64,000 nt of DNA from contig JAGFNQ010005388.1 in assembly GCA_024364735.1 (NCBI GenBank), forward strand, positions 433,292 through 497,291, written 5' to 3'. Positions 56,290-64,000 of the stretch are shown here, piece after piece. Every line of letters starts with the position of its first letter. Within the stretch, counting starts at the first letter, position 1. Both the position numbers and the translations under genes were made by a program. The notes beneath the pieces were generated by a model. That model was not told the origin of the DNA. It saw nothing but the letters and a program-made list of their open reading frames with translations, and did not search any database. This stretch comes from Boesenbergia rotunda. Its lineage: Eukaryota > Streptophyta > Magnoliopsida > Zingiberales > Zingiberaceae.

Positions 56290-57579
56290 ATGGCTTTTAA
56301 CCCACTAGCAACCATACTTAAGGAGAACAAACTTACTGGACCCAATTACATTGACCGGAAAAGAAATTTAGACATTGTCCTTACAGCTGAAGAGTACAAA
56401 TTTGTACTCACCGAGGACTGCCTTGAAAAACCTGGCAAGAAATTTGGTGAAGAGCAGAGGGAGCATTATAAGCAATGGGTTAAGGCCGATGAGATGGCGC
56501 GGTGCTACATTTTGACATCTATGTCAAATGTATTGCAACATCAGCATCAGGCCATGCCCACTGCTGCTGACATGATGCTAAACCTCAAGGAGCTCTTCGG
56601 GCACCAAAATCGGGCTGCCAGGCAAGTTGCAATGAAGAACCTGATGACGACATCTATGGTCACAGGGACACCCGTGAGGGATCATGTCCTAAAAATGATG
56701 GCCCGCCTCAATGAGATTGAGGTTCTTGGAGGACAAATTGACGGGGAAACCCAGGTCGATATAATACTCCAATATCTGCATAGGAGTTTTGAGCAGTTCC
56801 GGCTCAACAATAACATGAATAAGCATGAGTATATGTTGGGGGAACTCCTGGGAGAACTCCATGCGGCAGAGGGGTTGTTTCGTCAGAGTTCGCAGGCCTT
56901 AGTGACTCAGAGGGTTTCTACTTCGGTGCCGAAAGGCAGGAAGAAGAAGAAACAAGGTGGGTTCAAGAAGGCAGCAGCAGCAGCATTGCAAGGACCTCGG
57001 ACTGGCGTGAAGAAGTCGAAAGGCAAGTGCTTCACGTGCAAGCAAACTGGACATTGGAAGGTGAACTATCCTCGTCATCAAGACAAAGGTATTTCCTTGT
57101 GCTTAGTCGTTGAAACATATTTAGTGGTGCTATCTACCAGTACTTGGTGTGTAGATACGGAAGCCACTGACCATATCTGCAATACTCTGTAGGGGTTCCA
57201 GGAAACCCGACGGCTAGCTGATGGGAAAATCATGGTCTACATGGGCAATGCTACGGAGGTGGCAGCAGTTGCAGTGGGAGACTTTTATTTATCTTTTGAG
57301 AGAAACAAAGTATTGGTTCTGAAAGATTGCTTATATGTATCCTCGTTTAGAAAGAATTTATTTTCAGTTTCTAAGTTAATAAAGGATGAATATTCTATTA
57401 CTTTTAATAAAAGAGTTGTTATTAAGAAAAATAGAGAGATTATCTGTTCGGGTACTATGGTTGGCAATCTGTACACTCTAGAACCAAAGACTCTCATGAT
57501 GCAAACAGAGGTAAATAGCTCATCATCTAACCTAAATAAGAGAATGGAGCCTTCTAAAATGAATCAGACATATCTTTGA
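56290..57579 (+). pseudogene. gag: Gag and protease of element G
   Basis: ATG at 56290 (MAFNPLATILKENKLTGPNY) opens one frame that continues, with stops only at 57190 and 57577, to 58614. Capsid: AEEYKFVLTEDCLEKPGKKF, MPTAADMMLNLKELFGHQ, RDHVLKMMARLNEIEVLGG. Basic tract KGRKKKKQGG and zinc knuckle CFTCKQTGHWKVNY, with Tyr for the last Cys as in A. The protease active site reads CVDTEATDHIC: the Gly of DTG is Glu, so the enzyme would be dead. TAG at 57190-57192 is CAG at the same place in A. The pre-integrase region ends LEPKTLMMQTEV. Confidence 0.92.
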
Positions 57580-58614
57580 CATCTTAGGCTTGGTCATATT
57601 AACCTTAGTAGGATTCAGAGGTTGATAGCCGATGGGCCCTTGGGTTCATTGGTGGTGGAAGACTTCCCGACCTATGAGTCTTGCTTGGAAGGTAAGATGA
57701 CCAAGAGGCCTTTCAAGGCTAAGGGGTATAGGGCCAAAGATGTGCTAGAACTGGTTCGTTCTGATTTGTGTGGTCCAATGTCCATCCAGGCTAGAGGTGG
57801 CTTTGAATACTTCATCACTTTTATTGATGATTATTCAAGGTATGGATACATTTACCTGATGCGCCGCAAGTCTGAATGCTTTGATAAATTCAAAGAGTTC
57901 AAGACTGATGTGGAGAAGCGTCAACGTAAAGGTATCAAGACACTACGATCAGATCGTGGTGGAGAGTATCTCTTTGGAGAGTTTAGGACATACTTATCAG
58001 AGGCTGGGATTCAGTCCCAGTTGACTGCACCCGGTACGCCCCAATAGAACGGAGTTGCAGAAAGAAGGAATAAGACTCTTATGGAGATGGTTAGGTCAAT
58101 GATGAGCTACTCTGATTTACCTGATTCATTCTGGAGATATGCTCTGGATACAGCTGCGTATATTCTGAACATGGTACCATCTAAGTCAGTCCCTTCTACT
58201 CCCATAGAATTGTGGACTGGACGAAAGCCTAGTCTAGGACATATTTGGATTTGGGGTAGTCCAGCACATGTGCTGAAAGGAGATACTGATAAGTTGGAAT
58301 CTCGTATAGAAGTATGCTTGTTTGTGGGCTATCCTAAGGGAACAAAAGGTGGTCTGTTCTATAGTCCTAAGGAACAGAAGGTAATCATTAGCACGAATGC
58401 CAGATTCATAGAAGAAGACTATGTGATGAACCATAAGCCCAGGAGTAGACTAGTGCTTGAAGAGTTAAGAGGGGGCGTTCTGACCTTAGGATCAATTGTA
58501 CAAGAGGACACACCACAAGTCACTGCACTGCGTGTCACAGAAGATACACAGGTGGTACCTGATGGACCCAGAATAGCTGTCACGAATGTGGGCCTTAAAT
58601 TTAGAAATTTATAA
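57580..58614 (+). pseudogene. Integrase of element G
   Basis: Same frame as gag. After a TGA (Trp in relatives) come HLRLGHINLSRIQRL, YESCLEGKMTKRPF, LVRSDLCGPMS, YFITFIDDYSRYGY and TLRSDRGGEYLFG with the catalytic aspartates. A TAG at 58045-58047 breaks TPQQNGVAERRN just before the catalytic Glu. The C-terminal domain follows (CLFVGYPKGTKGGLFY, KEQKVIISTNARF, MNHKPRSRLVLEE). The frame ends at 58614 in text that no longer looks like the family, and reverse transcriptase is absent. Confidence 0.92.
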
Positions 58615-58643
58615 AGCTAAAAATCCTTTGGCTAACAAAGATT

Positions 58644-60301
58644 AAATGTAGTAGAGGGGCCTCAGGTCGTATTTTTCCAAGGACTAGTTGAATGAATGTT
58701 TAACTCAAGCTTGCAGGTTTATTTGTCGTTTGATGATTTTGGGTTTTCTAATAGAATGGGGATTTTTGGCAGTAAGGAAATGACAATATGAAATAAACTG
58801 GAATAAACTAAAACATGGAACGAAATGAACTTAACTAAAGAAGTTGCAAGGACTATTCTTAACCTATTGGAAAAACTAAACAATTTAAGCCAAACTATAG
58901 AATTGAACCTAAAGATCTAATTGCAGGTAATAAATTGCAGAAAATGAATTGCAAGGAATTAATTGCAGATTAAAGAAAACTAGAACAAATCTTGGCTTAA
59001 GCACATGGCTTGAAATGTAATGGAACAATTATAACAACTTGAAGAAATACATGTATAAAATCAAAGAAATCCTAATCAAACATCAAATCAAGTTCTGATC
59101 AAAACTTCCCTTCGCCGTCACACGAAGGATGAGCTATGCACCCCCTAGCTCAAAAACTGTCGAAGAAAAGCTTCCTTGCTCAATTAGCTCTATTCTGCCC
59201 TTCCTGATCGGTCAACCTGACCGATCAATCCCTCTTCTGATCGGTCACGGGACCGATCAGAGTACCTTCTGACCGATCACGCGATCGATCAGTAACTGAA
59301 GAACTCACCCTGATCTCTGCCTTCTCAATCTGCTGGATAGCGATAGAACCCAGAAATCCGTCAACAAGCCTTCAAGAACCCCTCTCAAGCTTCGACGGCT
59401 CCGTACTACGAAACTCGTGATCAACAAGGATCGATCGGCAGGCGAATCAGCTCCGGCAAAACCCTCGCCATTGCTCCCTTCAGCTACGAGAATCTAATTA
59501 GTGAAACTAAATGAAGAAACTTACTCCGATGATCTGAAGCTTGACAAGAACCCCATCTTGATGTGGCCACGCGATCTAAGGAAGAAGATGAGAGAAACAA
59601 CGATGAAGAAACAAAGAAATGCGATCTGAAAACTACTCTGTGATGCGCGACGCGACGACCAGCGGAAGAGGAAGAGGGAATTCTGATTTAAACTTATTCC
59701 TTTTGAAATTGAATGGCTGAGATTGTTTTTGCTCCATTCAATGGCTGGATCTCTTCAGATCTGAATCAAACTCCCCAGATCTTGATCAATGATCCTGATC
59801 TACCTGTCCTTAGCTCGGATCAACCAGATCTGTGGCGGATGGCTCAGATCATCCCTTCTCTTGCTTGGATGGTTTAGAACATCTTGAGCTTGATCCAACG
59901 GTCAGATGAGCTCTGATTGGGTTCAAACTTTCAGATCTTGATCTAGGGTCATGATTAGCCCTATACTGAACTTGGATTGATCGGAAGTTAATGGATGGCT
60001 CAGATCTAGCCGTTCTTTGAATGGACGGCTCATATTAACCTGATGCTTGATCCCTTTGATCCGAATCCAATTCTGGCTCAAGTCTGGTCCAACCTGATCT
60101 AGGTCTATAGTCATTTGAAGTCTACAAAATTAGATACACAATTTAGTGCCAAAATATATCAAATACACAAAGATTTGAATTAAAAGTCAAAATAGAGGAA
60201 ATACATGAAACCTAATATAAATGCAAACTTAAGCATATAAAATGTGGATCAAACATAGATTTTAGAGCCTAAAATAATCAATAAAATGACAATTATCAAC
60301 T
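58644..60301 (-). repeat. LTR of a Tat/Athila-like Gypsy element, minus strand
   Basis: Read on the minus strand it starts TGATAATTGTCATTTTATTG right after a polypurine tract (GTGTGGGGGAGT, 60302-60313) and ends CCCCTCTACTACA at 58644, so it has TG...CA ends and is a 3' LTR of about 1.66 kb. The upstream flank is element G sequence. No second copy is in the window, so boundaries rest on the end motifs and the tract. It contains GATCGGTC/GACCGATC pairs. Confidence 0.65.
59204..59292. repeat. GATCGGTC / GACCGATC inverted-repeat array
   Basis: GATCGGTC-aacct-GACCGATC overlaps the first pair at 59206-59226, CTGATCGGTC-acgg-GACCGATCAG is at 59237-59260, and a GACCGATCACGCGATCGATC unit is at 59271-59290. 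At least two pairs can form stems of eight or more pairs. Confidence 0.8.
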
Positions 60302-60406
60302 CCCCCACACTTACTCTTGGGCGTCTCGCACAAGCCAACTAGTAAACTAAGATGTATCCCCCTAGATTAGTCTCAATCATAGTTAGAAGCAATTGAAAGG
60401 AAACCC
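60302..60406 (-). other. Polypurine tract and 3' interior of the truncated Gypsy
   Basis: Minus strand AGTAAGTGTGGGGGAGT precedes the LTR. A short upstream stretch reads RDAQE then stop, a typical Pol end. At about 60407 it joins the middle of the element G 3' LTR without the rest of the Gypsy element, which marks a deletion junction. Confidence 0.6.
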
Positions 60407-61242
60407 CTCACGTTCTCTCTCCTAGGGCTAATTAGCGTCGCAAGACAAAGGGGAAAGAGGAGCTCGGTAGGAGGAAGAAAAGAGGGTCTTTCCTCTTCCT
60501 TTTCTCTTCTTCATCATTGTGCGCACGCCACAAGCAAGGAAGAGACCTTGGTCGGCGCCGGCGGATCAATGAAGGAGGTCTTTCACTTCTTCTTGGCCGG
60601 CGGCGATAGTTGAGGGAGGAGGAGGGTGGTCGGCTAGTTGGGGCTATTCTTCCTCTTCACTCATTGGAACTGGAGCAAGCGAGGAGGTGGTAGCCTCCAT
60701 CTTGGCCGGTGGCAACTCAAAAGGCGAGGGGTAGGTTTTCAGCCAAGGAAGAAGGAAGGTAGAAGAAAGGATTGGTGGGTGCCTTGGTGATCCCGGTTCT
60801 CAGTAGCTCGTCGCCCACATGACGTCCGAGAGGGGAGGGACAAAAGGTAGAAGGCTACGAGGTAAAAGGGAAGGTATAATTCCCTCCCTTAGCTCCTTTT
60901 GTTCTTTTGGTGCCTTGTTGTTTAGCCTCATCATTTTATGTATATTAGTTAATTATTTTAATTTCGTATCATGGTTAAATAATTAATTAATTGGACCCTG
61001 ACCATAAACACAAGAACCGACGATGCACTCGTCGTCTCATCCGCAGTCGTTTGGTTAGGAGAATTACAAGGCACGATCTTTGTGATTGGCCAAGTTGTAA
61101 TTTGTACCGATCGATACGATGACGAGATGCTCTTTGGGAGACGGGTCTCCATTCAGATTAATTTTTAATCCGTAGACATGGAGAGGTCTCTCAAGGACGA
61201 CCAAGTCTTCGCTAGGGAAAATCCGCCAAGCCATACCCAACA
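60407..61242 (+). repeat. Element G 3' LTR, downstream part only
   Basis: Matches 54350-55224 closely (CTCACGTTCTCTCTCCTAGG through CATACCCAACA). The upstream half of this LTR is missing, replaced at the deletion junction. Confidence 0.9.
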
Positions 61243-61247
61243 GGAGG

Positions 61248-61459
61248 TGCTTCGAGGAATCATCCACTGAAGGATCGAGATCGTACACTTTCCGGACAGC
61301 CTTGGAGTAGGAGTTTTATCTCCGAACTACGTAAATTGGTGATTTCTCTTAGTTTTAGTTTTAGTTTTTCTTTATTCCGCTTGCGCACTAACATTGTAGG
61401 AAGAAAAATCGAGAAGAAAGCTATTCACCCCCCTCTAGCTTGACGGTAAGATCCTAACA
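61248..61459 (+). repeat. Element F 3' LTR, downstream part
   Basis: Continues the LTR cut at 43977 (TGCTTCGAGGAATCATCCAC), with the C-run and the end GATCCTAACA at 61459, then the TSD CTACG. Confidence 0.93.
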
Positions 61460-61640
61460 CTACGGAGGTAGCGACTATTGTAGTGGGAGTTATTTATTTG
61501 TCATTAGATAGGAACATAAAGTTTTGGTTTTAAGAAGATTGCCTTTATGTATCTAATTTTTAGAAAGAGCACTTGTTCAGTTTCTGAAATAATGGATATT
61601 TTATTACTTTTTGTTTCTGAAATAAAGTTATTTATTTGTC
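61460..61640 (+). pseudogene. Last internal fragment of element A
   Basis: CTACGGAGGTAGCGACTATT onward is collinear with 57250-57440 of element G, the protease end and pre-integrase region, with frameshifts and stops. It then passes directly into the 3' LTR at 61641, so integrase, reverse transcriptase, RNase H and polypurine tract are deleted. Confidence 0.8.
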
Positions 61641-63652
61641 TTTTAGGATGTACACTAAAAGACAAGTCTTTTTCTATGAACATCTACATTTTGAAAGAGA
61701 ATCACAACAACACTGCTGTATGTTTATATTAGTATGTGTAAACTGTCTGATGTTTTGCATTATAGATAACATGGTATGTGGTGACACACAGAAGATCATG
61801 ATATCAGTCCCTTACAGAGTATAAGTAGAGGCTCACAACCGAGATAGAGTTAGACAAACCATCGGGATGATTGTAGTTAAATTAGGTGTGGTTTATCTTG
61901 ACCATAGAATTACACTAGTGCACTTTGTGTGCATTGAGCAGGACCAACATAGAGGTGGTCCAATTTATACTGACTTTATAATTGGATAGGACCTCGGTTT
62001 ATTATGGAGTACATGCTCTGAATCCTGATATAATAACGGGCACATGTATTTAGTAGTTATTTCTTTGATTTACCAATGGGCGAGATTTATTCTGCTAAAT
62101 CGAAAAGCCCGATATGTTGGAAAATAATATTATTTACATGGTGTGCCGTTGATTATAGATGGAATATGTGTCCTGATGAGTCGGGATGGTGATGCCCCCT
62201 TGATGAGCTCATAAGGTTCATTATGTTAAATCCTGTAGGTGAACTTGGTCCAACATGATGATAAGGATGAGTGGTACTAGTCTAGGAGTTAGAGGTAGAT
62301 TAATTAAAATTGTCAGTAATTTAAATTAATCAACGGACATTCGATATCTTAAACATGGGGAGATGGATATACTCATAATAGGTGGAGCTCATATGAAAAT
62401 ATGGGGGTTGGTGAGGTAGTTCAATGGATAACCTTTAGTGGAATGGTTCTTGATTAATGGATCGGGTTTGGATCCATTAGCAGGCCAAGACCAAACTCCT
62501 CCTCATGATCCCTATTATAAGCCTATATATACCCCATGGTGGCATGAAACCAAGGATCCAATTGAACACTAGAAGATCCTAAGTTTCTCCTCTCCTCATC
62601 TCTCTCTCTCTCCCTCTCAGTGTGCGGCGCCTTTTTCTTCTCCAAGGGGAGTAGTGCTCAAGGGTGAGCAATACAAGTTTCTCACGCAACTTTGCTCCAA
62701 GCGAGCACTGCTCAAGCGTGAGAAATTTCACTGCAGCAAAGTTGCGCTTTGCTCACAGCCACCAATTGCCCACGGTGGAAAAGTTGCTTACGCAACTTGG
62801 ATTCACGCAGAGGAGAAGCTGCTTGGCTGTGGAAAACTCAAGCAGAGGAGAAGTTGCTCACGCAAGCAAGTTTTTGTGGAGAACTCACGCAGAGGAGAAG
62901 TTGATCACGCAAGCAACTTGGAATTGTTCAGAGAAAACAAGTTGCTCACGCAACTTGTTGACTGGAGAAAACAAGTTGCTCACACAACTTGTTGACTGGA
63001 GAAAACAAGTTGTTCACGCAACTTGTTGTAGCGCAGAACACAAGTTAGAGTTGCTCTTCTCCAAGGGAGCTGCAAGCTGCTTGTTGCTCAGGCGCTGGCG
63101 GTGGAGGAAAGGAATAGTAGGGTTTGGGTTTGGATTTTCTTCTTCCTTGGAGTGGCCGGTGGCAACCCTAAGATTAGGGCTTGGTTGGCGTAAGGAGAAG
63201 GGATCGACTTGGTGACCACGATTTTTGGTAGATCGTCGCCCACACGACGTCCAAGAGGGGAGGATCATACGGTAGAAGATCGTAAGGTAAAGGGAGGTAT
63301 ATTTCTCTCTTGGCTCCTTTATTAATTCTATCATTTCATGTGATGTTTTAATTAATTATCATGATCTAATTATTTGTTAATTATTGATGATAATTAATTA
63401 TTTGGACTCCGATAATAAACACAAAAATCGACGATCTGCTCGTCGTCTTTTCCGCGGTCAATTGGTTAGCCGAGTTACAAGGCTCGAACTTTGAGTTTGG
63501 CTAAGTTGTAACTCGAACAATTGATACGATGACGAGACGGTAATTTGGGAGATAGGTCTCCATTCGGATTAATTTTTAATCCATAGACATGGAGAGGTCT
63601 CTCAAGGACGACCAGGTATTCTCTTAGAAAATCCGCCAAGCCATGCCCAACA
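61641..63652 (+). repeat. Element A 3' LTR
   Basis: 2012 bp, beginning TTTTAGGATG (TG changed to TT) and ending CATGCCCAACA. TATATATA at 62524-62531. It includes three copies of the 34-bp hairpin repeat (62938-63028) where the 5' LTR has two. Confidence 0.92.
62938..63028 (+). repeat. 34-bp hairpin tandem repeat, three copies (A 3' LTR)
   Basis: CAAGTTG, six bases, CAACTTG at 62938, 62972 and 63006. The middle copy has CTCACA and the third TTCACG in the loop; the arms are unchanged. Confidence 0.88.
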
Positions 63653-64000
63653 GAATAATAGGCTTAGGTTGTGTTTCATGATGGCTTTATGGGGTATTTG
63701 TAGGCTACAATAGGGACCATGAGGAGGAGTTGGGTCTTGGCCACCTAATGGATCAAAGCCCGATCCATTAATGAAGATCCATTCCACTAAAGGATCTTTA
63801 TTAATCTACCTCACCAACTCCCATATTTAAATTTGGGCTCCTCCTATTATGAGTACATGTATCTTCCCGTGTTTAAGATATCAAATGCCCGTTGATTAAT
63901 TTAAATTACTGGCAATTTAATTAATCAACATCTAATTCCTTGAGTAATACCACTCAATCTTATCATCATGTCAGACCAAGTCCACCTGCAGGATTTAACA
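63653..64000 (-). repeat. Minus-strand Copia LTR, upstream half, continuing out of the window
   Basis: Minus strand text matches 62220-62570 of the A LTR (for example ACTCATAATAGGAGGAGCCC). It continues the LTR at 4150-5012 that element A interrupted; by comparison roughly 580 bp more should lie beyond 64000. Confidence 0.85.

Larger units (their letters stand above)
43978..61242 (+). mobile_element. Element G: Ty1/Copia, same family as A, with two Gypsy insertions
   Basis: Starts TGTTAGATGTG, ends CATACCCAACA; duplication GGAGG at 43973-43977 and 61243-61247. 5' LTR 43978-44898 plus 54294-55224 (1852 bp), leader, gag, protease, integrase, then truncated. The rest of pol and the first half of the 3' LTR are replaced by a partial Gypsy LTR (58644-60406), which fits an insertion followed by a deletion. 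The remaining 3' LTR is 60407-61242. Confidence 0.9.
35275..61459 (+). mobile_element. Element F: SIRE-like Copia without pol, carrying an extra ORF
   Basis: LTRs start TGTTRGGG and end GATCCTAACA. The duplication CTACG lies at 35270-35274 and 61460-61464. The interior holds a primer binding site, a SIRE-type gag, a solo LTR, about 3 kb with an unrelated ORF, a TA microsatellite and a weak polypurine tract. Protease, integrase and reverse transcriptase are absent. Its 3' LTR is split by element G (43978-61242). Without G and the solo LTR it is about 6.6 kb. Confidence 0.88.
5013..63652 (+). mobile_element. Element A: Ty1/Copia retrotransposon hosting four insertions
   Basis: LTRs begin TGTTAGGATG and end CCCAACA. 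The 5' LTR is 5013-5748 plus 15280-16518; the 3' LTR is 61641-63652. The internal sequence survives in four blocks: 16519-17774, 27576-28181, 35104-35274 and 61460-61640. Joined in order they give leader, gag, zinc knuckle, protease and the start of the region before integrase, collinear with the uninterrupted copy in element G (55225-57470). Integrase, reverse transcriptase, RNase H and the polypurine tract are deleted. Flanks are AAAAA on the left and GAATA on the right, so the TSD is not clean. It sits inside a related LTR of opposite orientation. Confidence 0.88.

Noticed and set aside
62654..63215. 183-codon ORF in the element A 3' LTR
   Set aside because: It is the translation of the GCTCACGCAACTTG repeat module, in two overlapping frames, and is not conserved in length in the 5' LTR.

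Overview
The window is nuclear DNA of a flowering plant, from a repeat-dense, probably heterochromatic region. I see no ordinary host gene. Almost every base belongs to LTR retrotransposons of lineages known from plants: Ty1/Copia of SIRE/Maximus and Angela/Tork type, and Ty3/Gypsy of Tekay chromovirus and Tat type. The species cannot be named from the sequence. All coding regions are decayed.

The layout is a nest of insertions, most bounded by a 5-bp target-site duplication (TSD) readable on both sides. Level 0 is a + strand Tat-type Gypsy body (1-~4150). Level 1 is a minus-strand Copia LTR (~4150-5012, resuming 63653-64000 and running off the window). Level 2 is element A, a + strand Copia (5013-63652) inserted in that LTR. 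Level 3 is four elements inside A: E (5749-15274, minus, Angela-like, TSD CTCAT); C (17775-27575, SIRE, TSD GGTCA); D (28182-35103, SIRE without pol, TSD AAAGG); F (35275-61459, SIRE-like without pol, TSD CTACG). Level 4, inside F, is a solo LTR of the E family (37817-40109, TSD AGACT) and element G (43978-61242, same family as A, TSD GGAGG). Level 5, inside G, is a young Tekay Gypsy (44899-54288, minus, TSD GAAAC) and a truncated minus-strand Gypsy LTR (about 58644-60406).

Functionally the window is a record of reverse-transcribing elements: LTRs with TATA boxes, primer binding sites matching initiator methionine tRNA (TGGTATCAGAGC), gag with zinc knuckles, aspartic protease, integrase, reverse transcriptase, RNase H and polypurine tracts. 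None is intact. D and F lack pol, A and G lack reverse transcriptase, Tekay lacks the gag/protease junction, and E lacks most of gag. Many stops fit C-to-T decay (CAG to TAG, TGG to TGA).

The most unusual signals are: (1) element-specific arrays of short palindromes or hairpins in every LTR family (CAGTCGACTG, CAGGCGCCTG, GGGCGCCC, CAAGTTG/CAACTTG, GATCGGTC/GACCGATC, and AGACC-TT-GGTCT-type hairpins), often just upstream of a TATA box, with arms that change in a compensating way; (2) a non-retroviral open reading frame (about 41030-42113) inside element F, with a palindrome array and TATA-like box in front of it; (3) a gag-pol spacer conserved between C and D although it does not code.
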